A DNA stretch of 64,000 bases from Scatosoma sp900555925 (GTDB lineage Bacteria > Bacillota > Clostridia > Christensenellales > Borkfalkiaceae), in contig CAUGYD010000005.1 in the NCBI GenBank assembly GCA_959603585.1, positions 1-64,000 of the forward strand. The letters run 5' to 3'. A program made the translations under genes and the position numbers. Under the pieces are notes generated by a model. The model made no database searches. It was not told the origin of the DNA and was given only the letters and a program-made list of their open reading frames with translations. Every line of letters begins with the position of its first letter. Within the stretch, counting starts at the first letter, position 1. This document shows, piece after piece, positions 15,811 through 24,250 of the stretch.

Positions 15811-15956
15811 AAAAGATTTGTATTAAATTGTAGGTGTCAGGCGGGGATTAAAACGAAGTCGTCAGTTCGAGTCCTGTTTTTTGAAAAACAGGTCAAAATG
15901 CAGCTCCTAAATTCAAATATTCCGCGAAGTGCGTAAAACACTAAATATAGTAACAA

Positions 15957-15989
15957 AAAAGCACAAGACCTACTAAATCTTGTGCTTTT
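15957..15989 (-). terminator. Terminator after the second serine recombinase gene
   Basis: AAAAGCACAAG and CTTGTGCTTTT form an 11-bp perfect stem with A/T runs on both sides, 22 bases past the minus-strand stop at 16012. Confidence 0.7.
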
Positions 15990-16011
15990 TATGTTTTGTA
16001 GCTTTTTCGTA

Positions 16012-17469
16012 CTACAAAGATGGCTGACTGCCTTGGGATATTTTCGAACTTTCCAATTCTTCAAGAGAAACGGCCTCTTCTTTTTCCTTTCCGTTATAGA
16101 TGATTTTCAGATGATCGTCGTAGAGAAAGACGCTGTTCACAAACGTGTCGATCAGTTTCCGGCGGCCTTCCAACTTCCCGATGTCTATCTTTCGGAAATT
16201 GCATAGCGCCATTTTGAACTCGTCCTTCGTAAAAACGGGCGTTTTTTTCTTCTCTTCCTCTATCGTTTCCGCAAGCGTCTTTTTCCGTTGTTCTATCTCC
16301 GTCAACCGCGCAATCAACGTATCCGATGCCGCTCCCTTCTGAATTGCCGTTACAATGTTTTCGATCTCTCGCTCTTTCTCTTTTAATTGTTCTTCCAGAT
16401 GCGGTAAAATCGTGCTTTCCTCATATTGCAGGGTGTAGAGTAACTGCGCAAGACGTTCTATCGTTTCGTCCTCTTGTAATAGTTCCTTTGTCTTATAGAC
16501 CACAAAGTTTTCAATCTTTTCTTTTTCTACCTTCTCCTTCTCACAGAGGTGTTTGCGCGCTCGATTGCAGATATAATAGCGATATGTCTTCCCTGTTCGG
16601 CTCGTTCCCGAATATGCCGTCATCATTGCCCCGCAATTTCCGCAAAAAAGGTGTGTGGTTAGCAAATAATCATCGTTTTCGCTATGTGCGGCAGGGGCGA
16701 TAGAGTGCTTCTTTATATTGTCCTGTACCTTTTCAAAGAGTTCTTCGGTAATTATCGCGGGTATTCCGTGTTCAAGCACGATTCCCGAATGTTTGTATTC
16801 TCCGATATATATACGGTTAGACAGTAAATATAAAACGCTGTTATAAGCGATTTCCTTGCCGTTCGGACGGCGTATTTGTTTCTCTTCCAGGTATTGATAA
16901 ATTTCCTTTGCCGTATATCCGTCCCCACACATTTGAAACAACGTATAAACGAGCGGTGCCGTTGTTTCGTCTATTTCCAGCTTATGATCTACTACTTTAT
17001 AGCCAAGCGGAACCGCTCCGCCGTTCCACCTTCCTTTGAGGGCGTTCTCCTTAAAGCCTCTCTTGACGTTTTGAGCCAGATTCGCAGAGTAATATTCCGC
17101 CATCGCCTCGATCATCGCTTCCAAAATAATTCCTTCGGGACCGTTTGAAATATTCTCTTTTACCGACACAACCTGAACGCCGTTTTTTCGGAGGTTGTAA
17201 CGATAGAACGCGCTGTCATACCGATTCCGCGCAAAACGATCCAGCTTCCACACAAGCACAATGTCAAACAACCTTTTGCTGCTGTCATTCACCATTCGCA
17301 AAAAATCGGGGCGATCGTCCGTTTTGGCCGAAAAAGCACGATCTATGTATTGTCCGACGATTTCTATATCGTTGTATTCTGCGTATTCCATGCACTCGCG
17401 TATCTGACCTTCAATGCTTTCCTCTCTTTGGTTATCCGAACTATACCGGGCATATATTGCCGCTTTCAT
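16012..17469 (-). CDS. Large serine recombinase (second, complete)
   Basis: 485 residues. Resolvase domain with the catalytic serine in IYARYSSDNQ (residue 9 or 10), WKLDRFARNRYD and EAMAEYYSANLAQNVKRG; recombinase domain (GGAVPLGYKVVDHKLEID); zinc ribbon (CGNCGAMMTAYSG, CNRARKHLC); a long coiled coil (LEEQLKEKEREIENIVTAI); and a terminal tail. The ribosome binding site is AAAGGAG. This type integrates and excises transposons or phages. An XRE regulator gene lies 20 bases upstream on the same strand and is probably co-transcribed. It is not closely similar to the 539-residue enzyme, so a separate element is likely. Confidence 0.88.
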   Translation of the reverse strand: MKAAIYARYSSDNQREESIEGQIRECMEYAEYNDIEIVGQYIDRAFSAKTDDRPDFLRMVNDSSKRLFDIVLVWKLDRFARNRYDSAFYRYNLRKNGVQVVSVKENISNGPEGIILEAMIEAMAEYYSANLAQNVKRGFKENALKGRWNGGAVPLGYKVVDHKLEIDETTAPLVYTLFQMCGDGYTAKEIYQYLEEKQIRRPNGKEIAYNSVLYLLSNRIYIGEYKHSGIVLEHGIPAIITEELFEKVQDNIKKHSIAPAAHSENDDYLLTTHLFCGNCGAMMTAYSGTSRTGKTYRYYICNRARKHLCEKEKVEKEKIENFVVYKTKELLQEDETIERLAQLLYTLQYEESTILPHLEEQLKEKEREIENIVTAIQKGAASDTLIARLTEIEQRKKTLAETIEEEKKKTPVFTKDEFKMALCNFRKIDIGKLEGRRKLIDTFVNSVFLYDDHLKIIYNGKEKEEAVSLEELESSKISQGSQPSL

Positions 17470-17489
17470 TTCGTTTGCTCCTTTATTCT

Positions 17490-17855
17490 TTATCTTTTAC
17501 TCTCCTGCAATAATTCCAATAACGCTTTTTTCAGTTTTGCATTAGCAGGAGATTTCGGGTCAAAACACATTTCGATTACCTCTTCTATCTCTTTTTCGTT
17601 TTTCATAAATTTCGGCTGATAGGTATAGAGCTTTCCCTGTGGATTATTCGTACGTCCGAATATATAATCCAGCGATACATCGAAAAAGTCCGCATATTGC
17701 ATTAAAATATGATATGGCGGAAAGTTCAACCCGTTTTCATAACGGAATATAGAGGGCTGGTCTACTTCTCCAAACTTTTCGGCTAATTTCGCCTGCGACA
17801 AATGTATTCCCTCACGCAATATTTTTAATCTTTCTCCTACTATTTTTTTGTCCAT
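17490..17855 (-). CDS. XRE-family regulator
   Basis: 121 residues: an N-terminal Cro/CI helix-turn-helix (LKILREGIHLSQAKLAEKFG, PSIFRYENGLNFPPYHILM, FFDVSLDYIFGRT) and a short C-terminal helical tail. AAAGGTGG precedes ATG. A consensus promoter at 17886-17914 drives it, and it precedes the serine recombinase gene, so it probably controls excision of that element. An unusual point is the dimer-like tail FDPKSPANAKLKKALLELLQ. Confidence 0.8.
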   Translation of the reverse strand: MDKKIVGERLKILREGIHLSQAKLAEKFGEVDQPSIFRYENGLNFPPYHILMQYADFFDVSLDYIFGRTNNPQGKLYTYQPKFMKNEKEIEEVIEMCFDPKSPANAKLKKALLELLQESKR

Positions 17856-17885
17856 ACTTTATCCACCTTTAATTATTCTATTTAT

Positions 17886-17914
17886 ATTATATAATAAATT
17901 CGCATGTTTGTCAA
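17886..17914 (-). promoter_or_regulatory. Promoter of the xre-recombinase pair
   Basis: On the minus strand TTGACA and TATAAT are separated by 17 bases, 30 bases upstream of the XRE start codon. Confidence 0.8.
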
Positions 17915-17964
17915 TATTAACCAGACATCTTATTAAGATAAATTAGTTTAAATTTTTCTATAAA

Positions 17965-18018
17965 CCAAAATAGCCTGAACACTCTTTTCATAATAAAGAA
18001 GTTCAAGCTATTTTGGTG
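17965..18018. repeat. Inverted repeat in the intergenic region
   Basis: ACCAAAATAGC-cTGAAC and GTTCAa-GCTATTTTGGT pair over a long loop. It lies between the XRE promoter and the lipoprotein gene; the rest of 17856-18266 is AT-rich with no gene I can support. Confidence 0.4.
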
Positions 18019-18266
18019 AGCATAATCGGATGAAATTACCTTTCTCCATTCACGTTCTATCCCTTTTCCCGTAAGGATTTCAGACCATAGTACATATTTA
18101 GTCTAAAATTAATTTTTCAAAAAATAATAATCTAAATTTATATACGCATCAATTTATCCACCGAAAGAGTCTCTTTGTTGTTCCCTTAATTAGAATAAGC
18201 AAATAATTTTACTTCAATTAAAATTCTATTTCCTGAATATTATTTCTTGATATACTACAATGGGTA

Positions 18267-18797
18267 TCAATCTACATAAATATTTTTTATGCCTATATTA
18301 ATCCCCGGTGTATATTTACCATCTCCGCCATATCCCATCTGCGGATCCGTATCATCTTCTTTTTTTATTACATATAACGACCAAATCCCTACATTATCTG
18401 GATTATAATCATCAACTGTAATATCTAAAAATAGAAAACGGTATTCTCGTACATTCGTTACAACATCGCAAGATAAATCCATACTCTTTTTTCTATCGCC
18501 ATTTTCTATTTCATCCGAAACGCCAGGACCGCCCCAATCATCGTACGATAAAACTTCGCCTTGATAATAATCAAATAGACGCATAACTTGGCTCTCAAAA
18601 TTTTTCGCTTGAGTTATTGCAGTTTTTGAAAACATTCCCTGCAATGTATTTCTATCTTTATCTTGTATTGCTTCTAATAGGCTTTCCATTCGTTCGTTTG
18701 CTATTTTTCGATCTCTATCCATAACATTGCCTCCCATTGAACACGCACTAAAAAAAATTAACGCAGAAAATATTATTGACTCACATATTCTTTTCAT
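18267..18797 (-). CDS. Small lipoprotein (DUF5104-like), possible immunity or accessory partner of the RHS protein
   Basis: 176 residues. Signal peptide with a lipobox (FFSACSMGG, Cys 19) predicts surface anchoring. The mature part has a helix (IANERMESLLEAIQDKDRNT), MFSKTAITQAKNFESQVMRL and a beta-rich end (YRFLFLDITVDDYNPDNVGI, SLYVIKKEDDTDPQ). This pattern matches small lipoproteins I know as DUF5104, often beside polymorphic-toxin or RHS genes. It starts 10 bases after the RHS stop with AGGGATG, so it is the last gene of that operon. Toxin immunity is a guess from position. Confidence 0.65.
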   Translation of the reverse strand: MKRICESIIFSALIFFSACSMGGNVMDRDRKIANERMESLLEAIQDKDRNTLQGMFSKTAITQAKNFESQVMRLFDYYQGEVLSYDDWGGPGVSDEIENGDRKKSMDLSCDVVTNVREYRFLFLDITVDDYNPDNVGIWSLYVIKKEDDTDPQMGYGGDGKYTPGINIGIKNIYVD

Positions 18798-18807
18798 AAA
18801 GTCATCC

Positions 18808-21800
18808 CTATTTTATAAATGAATAAGTACAAATTAATGATTTATTGGTAGGTTTCCAGCCTCTCTTTCTATTAGAATTCATAAAACTATTGTACATTCC
18901 CATACTATTAAACTTAACCGTATAGGTAGCTGTTAAATCCGAGGCCTTTTTATTTAAATATTTTGGATTAAATCCAGTTATCCACCAAGTTCTTTCGCTC
19001 CAATCTATTATTTCTTTTCCTCCATACTTCAATTTTAATGTCATATCCATCGCCAATTTTTTATCTACGAGCCAATGCGGATTTCCTCCATAGTAAATTC
19101 CTAATTCAGCTCCCGCACCTAAATTAATATAATCGCCTTTCCATGCCCATAACATATATGATTTAGCTGCATACGAGAATGGAAATTTTTTGCTTTTCAT
19201 ACTTGTAGCGAGGTCAAACATAAAATCATAGAAATCGTTATATCCAAAATATTGCTGCCAACCATTAAAATTAGCATGATAGATGCCATCTACTTTCTTC
19301 ATATCCAAGAAAACAGCTCCTATCGCCGCGGTATTTATTCCTATTTTTACAGCAATTGTATTCACCACATGCAATACTGTACTAACAACTTTCTTTACCG
19401 TTTTCCAAAGTTTTTTCCAAAAATATCCACATACTTCGCAGCGATTAATAGCATCATTACCACAATACGAAAAAACATTATAGCTATAATCTCCATTATT
19501 ATACCCTATTACTTTATCCGCATTAATAAACCTACAAGTTTCCGGATCATAATAGCGGCTTTGCAAATAGTAAAGTTCGCTCTCCGTATCATAGTAGTAT
19601 GACCTGTATCGGATAGGGTTTTTATTCCCGATATGCGTTACGTCGCCCGATATATCACGCCCATTTCCGTCAAGGAGTTTTTCTATCTTTCCCCACGCGT
19701 TATATACATATCTTACCACAGGTTTCCCGTCCCTGTCAAGTATTCGGATTACGTCTCCCTGCAAGTTCTTTACATACAGATATACACTTCCGTTATGCTT
19801 CAATCCGCATACTTCTCCGTTATTGTCGTACACATATTCCAACACATCGACTTCGTTACCGTTTTCTATCGTTTCCAATAACACGTTCGTCCCGTTTAAG
19901 TAATAGCTGTGTACTACTCCGTTTACTGTCTTTTTCGTCCGGATTCCGTTTGCGTTATACTCGAACGACAAACTGCTCCCGCTCTTGCTCATCCCTTTGA
20001 GTTGTCTGCCTTTCTCCCATTCAAGCGTATATCCGTGATACATATTCGGATTTCCACCGACATAGGTCATAGTATCCCCATACCCCGAATAATACGTCAG
20101 ACAATCTTTCCACTCGCTTTCGTATCGATACCTCTTTTTTTCTCCGACGTCCTCGGGCATTCCTAACGTATATCCGTATGTCTCTTTCCTCAATATATTC
20201 CCGCATTCGTCGTACTCGTAGAACTCCGTTTTATCCGCAACTTTATTATCCGCTCGCGTCAAACGTCCCAGACCGTCATATTCGTATCGCTCCGTTAAAT
20301 TTCCGTTCTCGTATACCGACTTGATGTTCCCGTTCGCGTCGTATTCATATCCTAATCGATTTCCGTCCGAATACTCTATCTCCGACACCAGATTTGTCGT
20401 AGGTTCTCCGCCCATCTTTTCAAATTGATGCGCGTCGACTTTCCCGTTATGGTATTCGTATTTCTCCGTGAACAGCTTATTTCCCAGACGAATTTCACGG
20501 TAATCCCTTCTGCCTAATCCGTCGTTTCCTTCCGTGATTCGAATTTCTTCCGGCGTTATGATTCCGTCCTCAGTCTGCGTATAATTATACCTTTCGTCCA
20601 ACGAAGCCGCCGGATCTCGTATAATCCGTCCCAGGTTGTCTACCGTAAACTTACATTCCCGACTCTCCACCAACTGCCCGTTTTTATAGGTATAGCGGTA
20701 TAGCACATTCCGTCCGTAATCCACGCTTCGGATCAGGTTTCCTTCATGGTCGTACGTATATTCGTACTTCGCTTCCTGTGTTCCGTTTTTCGTCCAGACT
20801 TCCGAGATCACTCGTCCCTCTCGGTCATATGTACATTCCATTACGCTTCCGTTCGGATATGTCGCTTTTTTCAATCGTCCCGATTTTTCATTATATTCGT
20901 AACTTACCAGCGGCGTTTGTCCCGATACCCCTATGCTTTCTACGTTATGTGCCGACGTATATGCGATATTATACGTCGTGGTGTTCGTTTTAATCTGCGT
21001 CAAATCATCAGACGAATACGTATATTCCGTCTTAATCTCTTTGCCGTCCAGCTCCGTCTTTACGGCTTTAAGATTATCGCTTCCGTCATAATACTCGTAA
21101 TACACCGAGCTTCTGCACGGCGCGTGCTCCGCCACGACATGGGAAGTAGATTCTTCTATGTCGTATAAAGTCTTATTCAGGCGTTCGTCGCTCTGCGCCG
21201 TTAAATCGTTTCCGTTCAGACTGTAATCGCTCGTCGTATATAACGCGCGATACCCGTCGCTCGTTACCGTTCCTAATTCATTTCCATATTTATCCGTTCT
21301 CGATTTCGGTTCGTTCTCCCCGCCTTCGTCCGTCTCTGCTTCCTCGAATGCCGTTTCGAAATACTCTACCCCCACGCTCTCCGAGTCCGTTACCACCAAC
21401 TGAATATTGTCGAAATATACCGCTCCTTCATGGCCACGGAAATCCAATACCACACGGATGGAGGAAATCGGACGGTACGCCGCTTTTTCAAACGATACGC
21501 TCTTTAACTGCCAGTCCTCCACGCCCGCGTCAAACGATACCGCATAGCTTTCGTCCGGGATATTTTCGTCCGAGCCTTCATAGAACAATTCCGCACGAAG
21601 CTCAAATTTCTGTCCCTCGACAAGCTCCGCCACGTTCGCTTTCGCAAACCCCGAAAGGATAAAACGCTCTAACTTGTCCGCCGCGCTTTCCAGCCTGATT
21701 CTCTGACACCCGCCAAAATGCTGCGGGTCGCTGGAAGTCATTTTCAGACACTGTCCCGACAAACCGTTTGTATCTTGCGTCAACGTGGTAATATTTTGCG

Positions 21801-23724
21801 TTTCGTTGGTACTTTCTCCCTGCCAATCTACAATTTTCGAATCCGATATTCGCTCAAAACTACCATTAGACAATATATTTAACAACGACGGGATTTCGCC
21901 TTTTTCAAGCTGAAATCCGTTTACTAACACGGCTCCTTTCGCCAAATATAAGCCTACGCATACTCTATATTCGGTATAATTGCCTATTTCTTCAGGTACG
22001 ACAAATGTTTGCGCAATACGAATGAATCCTTGATCGTCGTTACGGATATACGGACTTTGACAAAATCCCGCTTTGGTATAATCTGCATCCACTCCGTCTA
22101 TTTTTATGCACGCTCCCCCTTCCGTCGTTTCCAATTCGCCTATCGGTTTCACATATGCCGACACCGTATAGGTTCCCGGATTCAAATCGTGCTTCTTCAT
22201 CACCCAGTTGATTCCGTTTGTTTCGTTGCTTCTCACAACATAACTTTTTCCTAAAAATGAATCTGCACTGTATTCATCTTCCAAGCTTCCCGTTCCCGCA
22301 TTGCGAACCCTGTAAACCATTCCTCCTGCCACTAAATTGTCCGCAAAATAATTCATGACGGGCGAATCACCTGAACCGGCCACTCCGTTCTGCGTTTCTC
22401 CGCTTACATATACCTCTCCCGTTTGCGTTTGGGAATACTTCCCGATAATACTTCCTTTTCCGTCCAAACTATAATACGTCTCTATCCGCTCTTCGTCCGT
22501 CGTTACCTGTGCGGAAGGAGAAGTAATCTTTACTCTCCTGCTCGTCTCATACGCTATATCTATACTGATAAATCGATCATTTTCAAGAAAATTTTGCACA
22601 CGGGAAACCTTATACCCGCTTCCGTAGCCGTACGTAATCCCTTCCGGCTCCGTTCCCGACGCGCTCCCTTTTCCCGCCTTATTCAACATTCCGTCTCCGT
22701 AATATGAAAATGCGTCTATCGTTCCGTCCGGTCTCGTGATTTTCGTCAGGCGGCCGTTCGTATAGGTATAAACAGTATTCTTTCCCGCCGCATCCGTTAT
22801 CGTCGACAACGTTCCGTCCGCATTATAACTGAAAGTAAATATCCGTCCTACTCCATCCGTCAGTTCCTTGATCTTCCATTCGCTCCCGCTTTCGCCTTCT
22901 GCGGCACCTTCGTACCCGATTCGGATTTTGTTCCCGCTTTCGTCCTGAATTTCTTGTAACAGGCAGGACTTCTTATCGAATACGTAATACATTCCGTCCC
23001 GCTTGACGATATTCGTCTTTATGTCTAGCTCGTAGCCTTTTTCCGAACTATCCGTGTAAAGGTTTTCCGATACCTTTTCCCCTTCTTCCGTCTCCTTTTT
23101 CTTGAATATGTACTCCGAGCCGTATTCGTCACAATAAACATACTCGCTTTCATTCAAGGCATACAGATACTGTTGATAATTTAACTTCCAGCTCTTACCG
23201 AACCTCATTCCTATCGTACGATTCGCTGCATCTTCCGTTGCATATCCAGAATTATACAGCGTAGGATAGAAATTTTCGGATTCTCCCTCCACCGGCGTGT
23301 TAAAGACATGAAAAATACTCACCGGTAATCGGTTTCCATTCCAATCCACGTCATTATATACAAAATTCAATATTCCCGTAGCAAGACACACCCGACCTTG
23401 GCCGTTATTTCCGCTCTCCTGCACGCTATACGCCGCTTCCGCATTATAGCCCTTTTTCGGCAGATAATTTACTTCCGTCCTTTCCGTTACCATCGTGAAT
23501 GCTTCATTGACCGCAAACCGCGTGCTTACCTGCGGACTTAACGCTATGGCTTTGCTATTCCGTTCCGACGACTGCGACGCAACCGCCTCTTGAGGAAAAA
23601 TCTCAGGCGTTTCCGAATATTCTATCCATCGATCCTTATACTCCACGCTTTGCGATTCCATTATATTCGTTCCCTGGATTTTCTTGTCGTTAAGCATTTC
23701 TTTGCTATTTTCTTTCTTTTCCAT
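18808..23724 (-). CDS. RHS/YD-repeat protein with a C-terminal DUF4474-like domain
   Basis: 1638 residues. The N-terminal part has no signal peptide. A cell-wall/RHS entry block (GILNFVYNDVDWNGNRLPVS) is followed by YD repeats (YNADGTLSTITDAAGKNT), a carbohydrate-binding-like insert with two galactose-binding-type units (about 480-800), and more YD repeats (about 900-1370). The RHS core ends at YLQSRYYDPETCRFINADKV. After it comes a ~240-residue variable tip: a hydrophobic helix (VVNTIAVKIGINTAAIGAVF), then a conserved-looking domain (FNGWQQYFGYNDFYDF, LWAWKGDYINLGAGAELGIY, WWITGFNPKYLN) resembling DUF4474. RHS shells encapsulate C-terminal toxins; whether this tip is toxic is unknown. Operon partners are a tail-fibre-like protein and a lipoprotein. 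Confidence 0.85.
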   Translation of the reverse strand: MEKKENSKEMLNDKKIQGTNIMESQSVEYKDRWIEYSETPEIFPQEAVASQSSERNSKAIALSPQVSTRFAVNEAFTMVTERTEVNYLPKKGYNAEAAYSVQESGNNGQGRVCLATGILNFVYNDVDWNGNRLPVSIFHVFNTPVEGESENFYPTLYNSGYATEDAANRTIGMRFGKSWKLNYQQYLYALNESEYVYCDEYGSEYIFKKKETEEGEKVSENLYTDSSEKGYELDIKTNIVKRDGMYYVFDKKSCLLQEIQDESGNKIRIGYEGAAEGESGSEWKIKELTDGVGRIFTFSYNADGTLSTITDAAGKNTVYTYTNGRLTKITRPDGTIDAFSYYGDGMLNKAGKGSASGTEPEGITYGYGSGYKVSRVQNFLENDRFISIDIAYETSRRVKITSPSAQVTTDEERIETYYSLDGKGSIIGKYSQTQTGEVYVSGETQNGVAGSGDSPVMNYFADNLVAGGMVYRVRNAGTGSLEDEYSADSFLGKSYVVRSNETNGINWVMKKHDLNPGTYTVSAYVKPIGELETTEGGACIKIDGVDADYTKAGFCQSPYIRNDDQGFIRIAQTFVVPEEIGNYTEYRVCVGLYLAKGAVLVNGFQLEKGEIPSLLNILSNGSFERISDSKIVDWQGESTNETQNITTLTQDTNGLSGQCLKMTSSDPQHFGGCQRIRLESAADKLERFILSGFAKANVAELVEGQKFELRAELFYEGSDENIPDESYAVSFDAGVEDWQLKSVSFEKAAYRPISSIRVVLDFRGHEGAVYFDNIQLVVTDSESVGVEYFETAFEEAETDEGGENEPKSRTDKYGNELGTVTSDGYRALYTTSDYSLNGNDLTAQSDERLNKTLYDIEESTSHVVAEHAPCRSSVYYEYYDGSDNLKAVKTELDGKEIKTEYTYSSDDLTQIKTNTTTYNIAYTSAHNVESIGVSGQTPLVSYEYNEKSGRLKKATYPNGSVMECTYDREGRVISEVWTKNGTQEAKYEYTYDHEGNLIRSVDYGRNVLYRYTYKNGQLVESRECKFTVDNLGRIIRDPAASLDERYNYTQTEDGIITPEEIRITEGNDGLGRRDYREIRLGNKLFTEKYEYHNGKVDAHQFEKMGGEPTTNLVSEIEYSDGNRLGYEYDANGNIKSVYENGNLTERYEYDGLGRLTRADNKVADKTEFYEYDECGNILRKETYGYTLGMPEDVGEKKRYRYESEWKDCLTYYSGYGDTMTYVGGNPNMYHGYTLEWEKGRQLKGMSKSGSSLSFEYNANGIRTKKTVNGVVHSYYLNGTNVLLETIENGNEVDVLEYVYDNNGEVCGLKHNGSVYLYVKNLQGDVIRILDRDGKPVVRYVYNAWGKIEKLLDGNGRDISGDVTHIGNKNPIRYRSYYYDTESELYYLQSRYYDPETCRFINADKVIGYNNGDYSYNVFSYCGNDAINRCEVCGYFWKKLWKTVKKVVSTVLHVVNTIAVKIGINTAAIGAVFLDMKKVDGIYHANFNGWQQYFGYNDFYDFMFDLATSMKSKKFPFSYAAKSYMLWAWKGDYINLGAGAELGIYYGGNPHWLVDKKLAMDMTLKLKYGGKEIIDWSERTWWITGFNPKYLNKKASDLTATYTVKFNSMGMYNSFMNSNRKRGWKPTNKSLICTYSFIK

Positions 23725-23743
23725 TGTTTTTCACCCCTTATCC

Positions 23744-23938
23744 CTATTCTTCTTTTTCTTTATCGCACTGCTCTTGCAATAGTATTTCCGGTTGTTTTTC
23801 TGGCTTTGCTTCTTTTGAAAACGCGGTTTGATGTGCCTGCAATGCTTCCACGCCGCGCAGCGATACGTTTTCAAAGACTACCGATATATTCTGCACCCCG
23901 CCGTAATGTACCGTTACACTTTTATTCGTTTTCGACAT
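23744..23938 (-). CDS. Small conserved-operon protein of unknown function
   Basis: 64 residues: a beta-like start (KSVTVHYGGVQNISVVFENV) and a charged tail rich in Glu, Lys and Gln. A GGGGGAAAG site precedes ATG. It overlaps the upstream gene by 17 bases and lies 19 bases before the RHS gene, so it is translated with them. I do not recognise it; small size and position suggest an adaptor or chaperone for the RHS protein, which is speculation. Confidence 0.6.
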   Translation of the reverse strand: MSKTNKSVTVHYGGVQNISVVFENVSLRGVEALQAHQTAFSKEAKPEKQPEILLQEQCDKEKEE

Positions 23939-24239
23939 TTTCTTTCCCCCCTGACTGCAGCTCTTTTTCCAGTTCGTTGATCCTCCGTCGCCATTCCTGG
24001 CGCCGTTGTTTTATTGGCTCATATTCTGACTCCGTTAGCACTCCTTCCGCATACTTAAGCGCTTTATAGTCTGTTTCCAAAAGTTTTTCCTTTAAATCTA
24101 AAATTTCCTTCTCTGGATTTCCGCTTTTCAAAACTTCTTTTTCGTCTGTAGCTTCTGCCAAGGTATAATCCCCACTGTTTAATGCATTGAGAAATTTACC
24201 CCATTCCACTTCTTGTTCTTCTATAAAATATTTTTTCAT
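23922..24239 (-). CDS. Small coiled-coil protein, possible tail-fibre assembly factor
   Basis: 105 residues from MKKYF, chosen for the GAGGAGG site 6 bases upstream. Residues 1-35 resemble tail-assembly or DUF-type caps (FIEEQEVEWGKFLNALNSGD). Residues 40-105 form a helical coiled coil (EKEILDLKEKLLETDYKALK, EYEPIKQRRQEWRRRINELE). It directly follows the tail-fibre-like gene, the usual position of a fibre-assembly chaperone in phages. That role is an inference; no family recognised. Confidence 0.6.
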   Translation of the reverse strand: MKKYFIEEQEVEWGKFLNALNSGDYTLAEATDEKEVLKSGNPEKEILDLKEKLLETDYKALKYAEGVLTESEYEPIKQRRQEWRRRINELEKELQSGGKENVENE

Positions 24240-24250
24240 CTTTATCCTCC

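Noticed and set aside
15832..15892. tRNA-like piece (GTTCGAGTCCTG) followed by a hairpin
   Set aside because: Only the T-arm part resembles a tRNA; no acceptor stem or CCA can be paired, so I do not call it a tRNA or att site.
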